This document shows positions 34,076-44,992 of a stretch of DNA of 64,000 nucleotides, one piece after another. The stretch lies in NCBI GenBank assembly GCA_020746995.1, contig JAGPXD010000002.1, positions 3,348,001 to 3,412,000 on the forward strand. The letters run 5' to 3'. The notes beneath the pieces are model-generated. The model ran no database searches and was not told the DNA's origin. It worked only from the letters and a program-made list of their open reading frames with translations. The translations under genes and the position numbers were made by a program. Numbering within the stretch: the first letter of the stretch is position 1; each line of letters opens with the position of its first letter. The stretch is from Plectosphaerella cucumerina (taxonomy: Eukaryota; Ascomycota; Sordariomycetes; Glomerellales; Plectosphaerellaceae).

Positions 34076-36922
34076 TTACGCATGGCCATTGGCAGACAGC
34101 CACTCCTTCAGCGCTGCCGTGTCCCTCTCGCGGTACGCTGCCCTTCCGCGGATCTTGTCCTTGACCGTCTCCAGTGTGCGGTTGAACGCCGCCGTGTCCT
34201 TGTCCTTGAAAAAGGCGTCAATCTCGTCAATCACCGCCGTGTCGGCAAACTTGGACAGCGTCGAGTTGACGAAGCGGTCCACCACGACAGAGTTGCCCAG
34301 CTTGACGACCGTCTCGTCCCAGTGCTCACGCAGGTACGTCCACTGCAGGTCACGGCCGGCCGAGTTGGCCGACAGCGAGGCGGCAAGCACGTGCATGTCC
34401 GAGGGGGGCACCGACTCCGAGGCCGCCGCGGGGGGCGACTTGTTGAAGTTGAGGGGCAGGATGGTCTTGAGGATGAGGTCGCGGTCGCGCGCCGAGCCGA
34501 TGGCGCTGAGGGCCACCTCCTTGCCGTCGATCGACTTGGTGGTGAACCATTCCTTCTTGAGCACCTCGACCGCCTTGGTGGCGTCGGTCTTGACGGCGAT
34601 GCGGAAGACGGGCGTGCGCAGGATGGGAGGGAAGGTGTTCTTCTCGGGGTCCTCGACCCAGGCGGACCACAGCTTCTGGAACTGCTCGGTGACGCTAGGG
34701 GAACATGTTAGCATATAGGATATCCACACACACTTTGATGGCACTTACCCCTTGTGGCCGTTGACACCAGCGGTCAGCAGCAGGCGCTTGCGGAGCAGGC
34801 CGGTGAGGTAGTCCTCGCCCTCGGGGAACTCCCAGCCGTACTTGGCGACGGCCTCATCGACGAGCTTCAGGGTGAAGCCCTCGAGGCCCTTCTTGATCGT
34901 CTCATCCTCGCCAAAGACCGACTTGACAGCGGCGATGGAATCAAGAACCTGGCTCCAGACGAGGTAGTTGTCCTCCTTACCGAAGCCCTGCAGGAACGAG
35001 AGCAGCGCGGCAGTGGTGCCGTTGCCGGAGAAGGCCAGGTCAGCGGCGGAGCCGATGACGGCAATCTTGTCCTCGGTGGTCAGGCGGTCAAGCTGCTGGC
35101 CGAGCTTGAGAAGACGCTCGGGAGGGTAGTTGACGCGGTAGAAGCCAGAGGCACCCGAGTTGAGCTTGTAGAAGTCCAGGTCGACATCCGAGATGGTATC
35201 CTCCTTGCGCTCAAGGCCGACCGAGGTGATGCCGGCGGTACCCTTCTTGCCCTCGAGCTCGAGGGGCAGCCACCAGACGGTCTCGTCATCCTCGGGCTTG
35301 ACGTCGCCAGTAGATAGGAAGCGCGACTGCTTGACCTCGAGCTGGCCGGGCTTCTCGGTGACGGTGAGCACGGGGTGACCAATCTTGGAGATCCAGGGAC
35401 CCATGAGCTTATTGACATCGGCACCCGAGGCCTCGCTGAGAGCGCTCCAGAGAGCCTCGGTCTTGGCGTTTCCGTACTCGTGCTTCTTGAGGTACGCGGA
35501 GACACCCTTGAGGAAGGTCTCGACGCCGAGGTGGTTGGCGAGCATGCGAATGGCCGAGCAGCCCTTGAGGTAGCTGATGTGGTCGAAGATCTGGTTGACG
35601 TCGAGGGCGTCCTTGACGGGGACGTGAATGGCGTGGCTCGCGCGGATGCTATCCAGCTTGAAGGCCATCTCCATACCCTCGTTGACAAACTGCGACCACA
35701 CCTGCCACTCGGGGTGCAGGTAATCGGTAGCGTGCCAGCCGACCCAGGTGGCAAAGCCCTCGTTGAGCCAGAGCTCGTCCCACCAGTCCATGGTGACGAG
35801 GTTGCCGAACCACTGGTGAGCCAGCTCGTGGGCGACGACATAGGCCACGCGGTTGCGGTAGCGAGGCTCCGAGGTCTTCTCGTCGAAGAGCACAGCAGTG
35901 GTGCGGTAGGTGACGAGACCCCAGTTCTCCATGGCGCCGGCGGTGAATTCGTGGACGGCGAGCAGATCAGCCTTGGGCAGGGGGTACTCGATGCCGAAGA
36001 TGTCGGAGAAGAAGTCGATGATCTTGGGGGCGTGCCACAGGGCGTAGCGGCCCTGCTCCTTGAGGCCACGGGTGGTGTAGACGCGGACGGGGAGCTGCTT
36101 GCCGTTGTACTTGCGGTCGGTGAAGGCCTCGACGTATTCAAAGTCGCCAATGGCCCAGGCCAGCAGGTAGGTGCTCATCTTGGGGCTGGTCTCGAAGGAG
36201 ATCTTCTGGAAGCCGTCGCGAGTCTTCTCGGTGGCGGACACGGGCATGTTGCTCAGGGCGACAAGACCATCGGGGACCTCGATGTGGACGTCAAAGGTGG
36301 CCTTGAGGTTGGGCTCGTCGAAGCAGGGGAAAGCGCGGCGGGCATCGCAGGCCTCGAACTGGGTGCTGAGCATGTAGTGCCACTCGTCGTCGCGGGGCAC
36401 GGCGTCCGAGGGTGTGACGGCGGGGGTGTACTTGCTGCGGTAGAAGCCGGCCATGTCGTTGTTCAGGATACCCTCGAAGTCGATGACAAGGGTCGCCTTC
36501 TCCGAAGGAGGGATCTCCTGGTCGAAGTGGATGGTAGACCGTTGCTGCTTGTCATCTTGAGAGATGTTGGACGTCTCGAAGGGCACGGTGGTCTTGTTCT
36601 GGGACACGGAGACGCTGGCCTTGGCGAGCTTGAGGAAGAGGGTATTGATGACGATGTCCTTGACGGGCTTGGTGATCTGGATGTCGATGCTGGTGGAGGA
36701 GATGGGTTAGCAAGGGGTCCATGTCTGTGTAACGCTGCTTGCGGCGGGGCAGCGGAAGCCCGCGGCCTGCATGTGGGAGCAAGCACGTGAGGGGACGGCA
36801 GAAGGGATGGAGACCTACGAGACAGTGCCCTGATATGTCCAGTTCTTGAAGTCGAGGTCGTTGAGGTAGAGGCTGTAGTGGGAGGGCTTGACCGAGTCGG
36901 GGAGCACGTCGCGGTCCGCCAT
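34076..36922 (-). CDS. APE2: M1 family zinc aminopeptidase (Ape2/Aap1-like), 887 aa
   Basis: Three exons: 36922-36819, 36689-34749 and 34694-34076, with introns of 129 and 54 bp. Both junctions match yeast Aap1/Ape2 in frame (YQGTVS/IDIQITKP; NGHKG/VTEQFQKLW). Starts MADRDVLPDSVKPSHYSL. Order: N-terminal beta domain with CDARRAFPCFDEPNLKATF, exopeptidase motif GAMENWG, and zinc site H322-E-L-A-H326 with distal E345 (NEGF). The C-terminal helical ERAP1-like domain follows (FYRVNYPPERLLKLG onward). These enzymes remove N-terminal residues from peptides, mostly in the cytosol, and contribute to peptide recycling. There is no signal peptide at this start. Length agrees with yeast Aap1 (about 856 aa). 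Confidence 0.96.
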
Positions 36923-37400
36923 GTTGATGCCTAGCGAGCTCGCGTAGATTGCCTTTTCAGAAGTCGAGATGGTCGAGCAGCTCCGTCGAGGGGTCGAGGG
37001 GAGATTCGGCCTGTTCGGGGGGAGATACGGTTAGAGGAAGAGAGAGTTGAGAGGGGGGAGTGGCAAGATGTTGAGGGAGGGGAAGAGGTGGTTGTAGTAA
37101 GACGGGCAGCACAGAAGCTCCCCGCAACGGCGGAACGTTCCATGGGTTCGAATCGCAGCTTCCTTCCATCGAGCTGCGTCAAGTGGAGAGGGAATGAGGG
37201 GCACTCGGAGGGGCAACCCGAGGCGGCCTGGTGCTGTACTGGTGCAGTGCAGCAGCATCCTGCGGTGGAAGGGTCCAGCTGGCGGGGGCGCAAAGGTCCA
37301 CCACTTTAGGGATGGATGCAGCGGCCGGCCCACTCGAGACCGCTAGAAGCCGGGGGAGCCACAGCAGCCCGCCGCCAATGAGCATGGCGCGATCGCTTCC

Positions 37401-37439
37401 GTGATAGCGTACATCCAGCACGATGCTGGAAGCTATCAC
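37401..37439. repeat. Compound inverted repeat (two nested stems)
   Basis: Outer arms GTGATAGC and GCTATCAC pair over 8 bp; inner arms CCAGCA and TGCTGG pair over 6 bp around a CGA triloop. Between them is an asymmetric internal loop of 6 and 2 nt. This could be a structured RNA element, a regulatory site or chance. Confidence 0.75.
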
Positions 37440-37558
37440 AGAGCAGCCGCCTCCAAAAGCCCAGCAACGTCCCTTTGTCAAGGTGAGGTGATGCCATACA
37501 GACAGGCAACCCTGACAAACTTCGAGGACTAAGAAAACACAAGAAACTACACATGCTG

Positions 37559-37582
37559 CCCCTCGGGGCACCCCTCGGGGCA
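37559..37582. repeat. Two adjacent copies of a 12-bp GC-rich motif
   Basis: CCCCTCGGGGCA occurs twice head to tail without a spacer. Each copy is itself nearly palindromic. No function is evident. Confidence 0.7.
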
Positions 37583-38654
37583 AACACTCAGACTTGAAGC
37601 AAGCTGGAAACGACATACCTCGGTACCGCCCTCGGCCTCTCCCGGCCAATCCCTGCAGGGACGCCCTCTGCAGCCTTGCCGTGTTGCCGGACGCCCTGCT
37701 GCTGTGCCGCGCCTGGCGAGTCCCGACCACACAGGCGGGCATCGCCGTCGCGGACGGTGAAGAGCCCACGAGCGAGATGTCGCAGGCCCGGCGCCCTCGG
37801 TGCTGAGCAAGTCTGGGGTTTCCGTAGCAGGTTCGCCCACGGCGCTGCTGTCGATGAGAAGGGTGTCGCGGCTGGCCTTGCAGCAACGGCAGCAAGACAC
37901 AGCCGCCTGGCCAGGTGGCCGGCCTTCTCGGCCATGGCCTCGGCGGGCAGCGGAAGTGATGAGAGAAAGAAAAAGAGCGTGACGGGGCCGAGAGAGGGGC
38001 GGCTCGTGGAAACGGTAAGCCTCCGATGCGCTGATTTTCGTCTGCTCGTGTTGGACAGGTTCGCAGGTGAGGCTTCACGCGTCTGGTCCGATGAAAAGCG
38101 AGACGAGACGATGCAATGTGCATACAGTGCGCCCCATCCCATGCCCAAAGGCCGACACTGTACAGAAGTGGTCGCATCACCGGAGAGCACGGACAAGGCT
38201 TCGGATCCTGGGCATGTCGTAGAAAAAACGGCGACTCCATTATGCGAATATCTTACTCGGAAACATAATTGCGACAGCGACGACAATCCAAATGAACCAG
38301 TATTCCGTCTATGCGGGTGCGAGGAAGGAGAAAAAGGACGAAGAAGCAAGGCCTCGGCAGCCCGAGGCGGCAACCGAGCGACGGGGAGGGGGGGCCGGCA
38401 GACAGAAAAAGCGAACGACGCAGCCCGGTTCCCAGATTCCCAAATTCCATGTCCCAACACCTCTCAAGAAAGTCAGTCAGTCAGTCGTGACGCTCCTCCT
38501 CCCCGCCGCCTCCTCCGTCTGTTCGGCCCCCGTGTATGTCCTCTCGCCGACGGCATGATCATGCCGGACCAGAGGGCGAGTGCCTGCTAAGGGTCGGCGA
38601 GAGCAGCAAGCGGGAGACACAAGAGAGAGGGAGAGAAAGAGTCTCGGGCGCCGT

Positions 38655-39703
38655 TTAGCAGCAGCCGCCGCCGCCGGGGGACGACACATTCTGGCCGGGG
38701 CCGACCTGCACGCTGCGCTTCTCGTTGTTGGCGGTCGTGGTGCCCATGCGCTCCTTGATCTGGCGCGCCATGGTCAGGAAGGCCTGCTCGACGTTGCTGG
38801 CGTTCTTGGCTGACGTCTCGAGGAAGGGGATGCCGAGGCTATCGGCGAACTCCTGCGCGCGCACATGATTAGCATGTGTCCGGGTGTGCCGTCGTGCGGC
38901 TGGAGAGGGGGGACACTAGGGGCAGGTGCCTACCTTGGCGACGGTGTACTCGACGACCTTCTTGTCCGACATATCGCTCTTGTTGCCGACGAGCAGCTTG
39001 TTGACGCCCTCGGTGGCGTAGCGGTCGATCTCTTGCAGCCACTGCTTGACGTTGTTGAACGAGTCCATGTCGGTGACATCGTAGACGACGCAGATGCCGT
39101 GGGCACCGCGGTAGTAGGAGGACGTGATGGTGCGGAAGCGCTCCTGGCCGGCCGTATCCCACTGCGAAGGCGGTCAGCACCAGTACAACAAAAAATTCGG
39201 GCGCTTGCTGGACTTACGATCTGGAGCTTCACCGTCTTGCCATCGAGGTCTATCGTGCGGATTTTCTGGCACGCCGAGCGTCAGCAAAGGTCGTACTTCG
39301 GGGTTCCGGAGTGCCGTACGAAGTCGACACCGATGGTCGAGATGTAGGACTCTGTGTAGGTGTCGTCGGCGAAACGCAGCAGCAGGCAGGACTTTCCGAC
39401 ACCGGAGTCTCCGATGAGCAGGAGCTTGAAGAGGTAGTCGTATCTGGTATCTGGGTCAGTTGGGGAATTCGGCGATGCGGTCGGTCCGGCCGGGGTTCGT
39501 CCCCACGGCGGCCGATAGAGGCGGCATGTCGAGGGAAGAGAGACTCTGCAAGGGAGGCTGTCAGCATGGTGATGGTCCGGGGCGACAGGGAGATGGATGG
39601 AGGCGACGACGGCGACGGGCGGCGGTCTCCGTCGCGAACAAGGGGGTGGGGGGAGTGGGCAAAAGGCGCCGAGGACGGTGGACACGTACTACTCGGGGTT
39701 CAT
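38655..39703 (-). CDS. YPT1: Rab GTPase Ypt1 (Rab1), 202 aa
   Basis: Five exons: 39703-39693 (only 11 nt), 39443-39320, 39265-39218, 39161-38934 and 38852-38655; introns of 249, 54, 56 and 81 bp. Spliced, the N-terminus reads [18 protein letters not shown]. All Ras motifs are present: P-loop GDSGVGKS, switch I STIGVDF, switch II WDTAGQE, guanine motifs NKSD and ETSAK. The C-terminus GGGGCC carries the double Cys for geranylgeranylation. Ypt1 controls ER-to-Golgi and intra-Golgi transport and early autophagy. The 11-nt first exon was placed because only the GA/GTAGTA donor combined with CCAG/ATACGAC gives the family N-terminus in frame. The 249-bp first intron is longest, as often seen next to the start codon. 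Confidence 0.96.
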
Positions 39704-40230
39704 TATGGCGGTCGTAAAGGTCGGGCACGGGTGTTTCGGTCTGGTATGTGTAGATCGGGAATGCAGGCAACTGGGGGCGAGTTGGCTGTCGGCGGGAGTG
39801 TGATGGGTTTAAAGGGTGTCGTGATGATGGGGGGCGGGTTTGGGATCGGTCGGAAAGACAGTAGTGGAGGTCAAGTGAGCGATGGGCAATGGGCGGGAAG
39901 GGGCAGGGCAGGGTCAGGTTGGCAACTGGCAGGCAGGCTGCTACGTCAAGGCGTCTGGTCAGTGGTCCCCCAAGGGAAAGAACAAACGGCTTCCCGCCAG
40001 TCAGAGGGGGTGGGCCAATGAAACCCCTTGGGGCCGCACTAGCGCCGCATGTTCGCCAGCACGTGATATTGACTGGGTGAGCGTCGGGAGGGAGGTACGT
40101 ACCCTCCTATTGACGTGTGGATGTCACCGCATGTGGTCACACGTCAGCTGGGGCGTCTGCCGAGGGCAGTTGATTCATTGCTGTGTCATCACTACTGGAT
40201 CTATGTAGCTGTATGATGCAGGAAAGCAGG
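39704..40230. other. Intergenic, no gene seen
   Basis: 527 bp of YPT1 upstream sequence and Rad57-like gene 3' flank. No recognised motif. Confidence 0.45.
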
Positions 40231-41631
40231 TCAAGCATGTGGTGGCTCTTCCTGAACCATTCCTTTGAGTCCCCCTGGGGTGACGGCAAACTCAACAGCG
40301 CCTTCAGTGCCCTGGCCCGTCTCCTGTACATGTGGCGCGAAAACCACCTTCATCCATCTCCTCCACTTGCTCAAGCTCGGCAGGCCGGACTCATCCGGGT
40401 CATCGTGCGGCTGAATCTCATAGACCGGCTGCTTGAGGAGAGTGATGCGGCAGGCGATCTGCGTGCACCAGATGAGGCCGAGGGCCGGTGTCTTGAGACC
40501 ATAGTCGGCAAAGGGGTCATCGCCCCATCCTGTGAACCAGCGCTGCTGGTGATCGAGGGCCAGGACCGCTGGCGCAGGGGGGCCGCCCCCGTCATAGAGG
40601 CCCGGCGGCTCCGGCATGCTTGAGCGGAAGTGGTCTGCCATGGAGGACGGCGGCTCCAGCCCGTCGAGGGCGCCCGGCGGGAGGGCCTTACTCCTCCTCG
40701 CCAGGGGACTCTCCTGGGTAACTCCCCCTCCGGCGTAGCTGCTGCGCGGCGGGCCCATCCTAGAGGACGCGGGCGCAAAGGGCGAGAGGAAGCGGTCGGT
40801 GACCTGGTTGGCGACGACGACGGCCAGGTCGTGCTTCTTTGCGAGCTGGCGAAGGTGGGCGCCGAGGCGGGTGAGGTCGTTTGATCGCGTTGCCATGTTG
40901 GAGCCGCGGTTCTTACCCGCGGCGCGCTCAAACTCCGCCCGATAGTTTGCGGCGACCGAGTCGAGGATGACAAGGCCTATGTTGTAGCGTTCGATCATGA
41001 CAGGGACTTGGAACTCCATGATGTGCTCCTGGGATTCGAGGTCGGGCGTGACGGCGCTGTGGACGTTATCCAGCGACGGCCGGTCCTCCTTGTCCAGGTT
41101 GGCGAGGAGGGGATGGTGGGAGAGCATCTGCGAGAGACGCACGGTCGAGAGGCCCGCCTCGGTAGAGATGTAGAGGGCGTGACGGCCGAGGCCATGGGGT
41201 GCGGGTAGTTGGACGGCCAGACACAGGGTGAGGAGGAAATTTGTCTTGGCCGCGCCGCTCTCGCCAGTGATCTCTGTGATGTAGCCGGTTGGGATGCCGC
41301 CACCGAGCGCCTTGTCAAGACTGTCATCGAGTGTGCTGATGAGGGCGGGGGATGCTTCTACTAGCTGGGCAAGAGACGATCTGAGGGACGGCCGAGACTC
41401 AGGCCGGCTAGCATTTGACGCCGAAACTCCAAGGTCACGGTGCAGCGCGGCCACGACAGCGTCGGCCAGGCGTTTGATGTCGAGCAGCGGCAGCTGTGTC
41501 CGTTTGCCAATATCGGCGACCTGGCAGGTCAACAGCTCAGTGGTGGTGACCTTGTGCCTCTCCAGCACCTGCAACAGGTTGTCAAACTGTCCCACGGGGA
41601 AGTCAGGGACAATGTCGGCCAGGTCTGTCAT
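40231..41631 (-). CDS. RAD57: Rad57-like RecA/Rad51 paralogue, 466 aa
   Basis: Single exon. Start at 41631 (MTDLADIVPDFPVG); an upstream in-frame TTG is ignored. A small N-terminal helical domain (residues 1-65) precedes the RecA-like ATPase core: GGGIPTGYITEITGESGAAKT (Walker A at 123-130), YISTEAGLSTVRL, Walker B LVILD at 220-224, and DLAVVVANQVTDRF. A fungal Gly/Pro/Ser-rich insertion (about 305-375) is followed by the last core strands (GLIWCTQIACRITLLKQ). Rad57 forms a heterodimer with Rad55 that stabilises Rad51 filaments during homologous recombination. Walker A reads GESGAAKT where GxxxxGK(S/T) is expected: Gly at the sixth position is Ala128. An XRCC3-like name would be equivalent. 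Confidence 0.87.
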   Translation of the reverse strand: MTDLADIVPDFPVGQFDNLLQVLERHKVTTTELLTCQVADIGKRTQLPLLDIKRLADAVVAALHRDLGVSASNASRPESRPSLRSSLAQLVEASPALISTLDDSLDKALGGGIPTGYITEITGESGAAKTNFLLTLCLAVQLPAPHGLGRHALYISTEAGLSTVRLSQMLSHHPLLANLDKEDRPSLDNVHSAVTPDLESQEHIMEFQVPVMIERYNIGLVILDSVAANYRAEFERAAGKNRGSNMATRSNDLTRLGAHLRQLAKKHDLAVVVANQVTDRFLSPFAPASSRMGPPRSSYAGGGVTQESPLARRSKALPPGALDGLEPPSSMADHFRSSMPEPPGLYDGGGPPAPAVLALDHQQRWFTGWGDDPFADYGLKTPALGLIWCTQIACRITLLKQPVYEIQPHDDPDESGLPSLSKWRRWMKVVFAPHVQETGQGTEGAVEFAVTPGGLKGMVQEEPPHA

Positions 41632-42072
41632 GGCACGGGTGTGGCGGGTGGGTGAAGTGAGCGAGTGTCGGGTTGTGGCATGGTCCTCCTGGAGACGCAG
41701 ACGGAGCTGGGTCGTCAAATGTGCGGTTTTCAGGAGCAGAGGTTCATGTCCTGGGAGGCGGCGTCAGAATGCCTCGGAACTGTCTTATTCGTCGAAGGGA
41801 GAGAGGTCTGCTGGCTGTGCAGCGATGCAGCTGGGGTGTTGAAACGCACGCTGAATTGAGGTCGTCACGGCACGCTCCACCATTACCCGCGCGCGCAGTG
41901 TCCTGCCTGAAATGGGGGAGCAAGTGATTACATAAGCAACGGGCAGCGATTGCCTTCATGTCAACACTTGACGACTTACAACATCCAACGACTTGGAGCA
42001 AAGCATCATTCATCAGAGGTATCTCATATACATCCCCCGTACTCCACGCTCCCCATCGTACATCCAATTCCC
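41632..42072. other. Intergenic, no gene seen
   Basis: 441 bp upstream of the Rad57-like gene and downstream of the carnitine acetyltransferase gene; nothing further supported. Confidence 0.45.
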
Positions 42073-44992
42073 CTAATAATCACTCAACCTCAACTTCTTC
42101 CCCACATCCCTCCTGCGCGCCTGCACCGTCGCGCGCTCCGAAGGCTTCGTCTCCCCCGTATCCATAAGGTTCTCATTCCTTGCCTTCAGCGCCTGTAGCA
42201 GCATCCCGGCGTCGAAGAATCCATCTGAAAAGGTCAGCATGATACCCTCAAAACAAGGAAGTGGGAAGAACCTACATCCACCGAGCTCATCGTCGCTCAT
42301 CATGACACTATCCTCCGTCGGCGACATGGTTCCGGTGCTCGAGCGTGCCACAAATGACGGCTTCATGTCCAATCCCGTGATCAACCTTCCACGGGACTTC
42401 ATGCGCTGCGCCACCGCAGCCTTGGGCCTTTCCGGCACAGCATGATGGTGATGCGAGTCCTCCAGCTCGCGTGCGCGCGTCTGCTTCGCTCCTCCGACAG
42501 CGACGCCTCCAGGCCCCGTGTTGCGGCGCGTGGTGATGCGCAGGATACGGCGAACCTCAAGGAGGTACGACTCGAGCGTATCGACGAAGCGCTTGGTCTG
42601 GCGGTGCTTGCTGGAGATGCAGATGTTGATACCCTCGTCCTTGATGATGTAGCCGATGCCGAAGCCGTTGCCGGACGTGGGGCCGAAGCCGAAGTGCCGC
42701 AGCGACGGGTTGCCACAGTTGGAGGTCGAGAGGATAGTGTTGTTGAGCTTGTCCCAGCCCGGGTCGGCGAAGATGAGGGGGAGGGGGTGGGCGTCACGGC
42801 CGGCGCGGGAGTTTGTGCTGTCGCCACGGTGGCGGCCGCCGTTGGAGGAGGCCACGGAGATGCCGCCGTCAACGGCGGTGCCGTTGTTGTCGGCTGAGAG
42901 AACCGAGTCGCGCCCGGGGCTTCCGACAGCCGACCCCGCGTCCCTCTCCGAGTAGCCATCGACCGAGCTCGAGTAGCCGTTGGTGCTCGTGGCCAGCTCA
43001 TCGTCGACGGTCTTCTGCCATACACAGAACAGGGCGTACAGATGACGGTCACAGCCCTCGGCCTTTGCGCACTCTTTGGTGTTGGCGACGTGGCGCTTGC
43101 AAGCCTCACGAAGGGCCTCGACCTTTTGCTCAGCCGGGTTGTCGCCCCAGAATGTCTGCACGAAGTTGACAGACTCATCAGTGACGCTGCGGATGGCCTC
43201 GGTGCGGCCGTGCAGGAAAGTCTTGGTCATGGCAGGCTCGTAGGTGCACTCAACCCGACCGTAAAGACCATAGTATGCGGCCTGGAAGGCCATCTGCACA
43301 AACGCATCGGGCGAGAAACCGGTCGAGGTAATGAAGTTCTTGCCGTAGTGCTTGAAGTCGAGTGTGCGGAACTCATTCTGCTCAATGAGATCGGCGAGGC
43401 GCGTCTCGGCGAAGCGCACGGCAATGTTGAGCTCGGGCACCATATCCCATTCCAGCTTGTGCGGCGTGGTGTGGACATCGCCGAAGCTGGCCGGATCGCG
43501 GCGCGAGGGGTCGGGACTCGTGGTGGCCCAGAGTGTGGGCGCTTGGCCGTTGATGGTGCGGGCGAAGCGCAGGATGGTGTCGGTGTAGATATCGCTGGCA
43601 AAGCGCAGGACCGTGTGGCCGTCGACGCCCGTGTGCTCAAAGTTGATGCCGGCGCTGCCGTTCTTGCACACGATGATCTGGAGCTTGTCGTACCAGCGGT
43701 TGGTACAGGTGCCGATCTGAACGCCCCTCTCGACCTGGTGTGTGCCGCAGAGCATGTTTCCACAGAGGGCGTCGACATCAGCCGCCTCGGTGTAGTCGAG
43801 GCAGAGCACGAAGAGAGCCGAATCGACAATGGCCAGCGAGTCTGCGTTATTGGACCCGGGCTCGCGCGTCAGCACCTCTCTCAGACCCGACCAGATCTTG
43901 CGGTTCTCGGTGGAGAGCACGCCGAGGGCGCCCTTGGCGGCATCCTGGATGGACGTCTGGGCCGCATCGTCGATGATGGTCTGCAGGTTGATGGAGATGT
44001 CCTTCTCCGTCATGATGACATCCGAGTTGTCGTCGAGCACGTCGAACCAGTAGAACTGCCCGTGGCACATTACCACGACATGCTTCGAGTCGGGGTCCTG
44101 CACGATCTGGCATCCGTTTTCCGTCGGTACGCGGGCCGTGCCGAAGAGCCGCGAGAACTGGTACATACACAGTGGCGTGCCCTTGATCTTGTCAGGGGGT
44201 AGCTCCTCCCTGCGGACGGCGCGAACAAATTCGAGGGCCGAGACGACGAGCGACGCCGCGCGGGTGACCTGGTTGTTGCGCGCCGGTGTCGGGTCGTCTT
44301 CGAGGAGGAAGAATGGGTTGAGATTGAGAACGACTGGGTTGTCAAAGTTGAGGTAAGAGTCGTACCCTGGTTTCCATATTAGCCATGAGTCAAGACAGAA
44401 AGGCCAGGTAGAGCGCACAGAACTGCTCGATGTAACTCGTCTTGCCCTCGGCATAGCGGCGAAGCTTCTCCTGCAGCTCGGGCCCGTCCTGCTGCAGGAA
44501 CTCTTGGACGGCATTACGCGTCTCATTGTGCTCCCGCGGCGACTGCAGGGACTTGAGCGCGGTCAGGTACTTCCTGGCGGTGTCTTCAAGGTCAGGGATG
44601 GGCAGCTGAGGCAGGTCCTGCTGGTGAGAGAAAGTGACGCCGCCCTCTCTGGGCTTCTCAGTGTAGAGGGCCATATCGGGGACGGCCCTACCGGTGCCGT
44701 ATGTCGGGCCGGAGGAAGTGCCGTTGGTCTTGGTGGCGATGCCGTTCGCGTTGGGTGTCGTCGTGCCCTGGGCGTTGATGGGACGTCCGTTGGACATGTG
44801 GCGGACGGCCGGGGCTGGGACCTTTGCCGGTGGCTGTCGAGTCCGGTCGTGGTCGAGATCGTGATCGACGTCGGCGGTGGACGGCTCGGGGACGGAGCGA
44901 GGGACGGTGGAGGGCTGGTAGGCGGAGCGAGACTGGGCCAGGGTCTCTCCGAGGGATTTGGGCCGGGAAAAGATGCGTACTTGGGTGGGCAT
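42073..44992 (-). CDS. Carnitine O-acetyltransferase, cytosolic Yat2/FacC type, 938 aa
   Basis: Exons 44992-44419, 44366-42276 and 42224-42073; introns of 52 and 51 bp. The first junction rebuilds YIEQFWYDSYLNFDNP and the second GGYGFFDAGMLLQALK, both conserved in this family. The ATG at 44992 (MPTQVRIFSRPKS) follows a non-ATG in-frame extension. N-terminal 120 residues are disordered. The acyltransferase domain has the catalytic His in GINFEHTGVDGHTV, LCMYQFSRLFGTARVP, and the carnitine-binding region DKLQIIVCKNGSAG. A Ser/Gly-rich insert lies at about 640-700. The C-terminus lacks a peroxisomal SKL-type signal and the N-terminus lacks a clear mitochondrial presequence, and length matches yeast Yat2, so a cytosolic role in acetyl-unit shuttling during growth on acetate or fatty acids is inferred. 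Confidence 0.92.

Larger units (their letters stand above)
36923..38654. other. Intergenic; contains a compound hairpin
   Basis: 1.7 kb between two minus-strand genes. Open frames of up to about 350 codons exist on both strands but overlap one another, lack domains and look like chance frames. It contains a strong imperfect inverted repeat (37401-37439) and two adjacent copies of a 12-bp motif (37559-37582), both listed separately. Confidence 0.5.

Noticed and set aside
35375..36790. 471-codon plus-strand open frame over the aminopeptidase gene
   Set aside because: Antisense shadow; crosses an intron of the real gene and has no domain.
37142..37154. GGGTTCGAATCGC resembling a tRNA B box
   Set aside because: No cloverleaf or A box can be built around it.
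37179..38590. Several overlapping open frames of 290-350 codons on both strands
   Set aside because: They overlap in opposite directions, have no domain, odd Arg/Pro/Ser composition and no splice support; judged chance frames in GC-rich intergenic DNA.
43042..44202. 386-codon plus-strand open frame over the carnitine acetyltransferase gene
   Set aside because: Antisense shadow without recognisable features.
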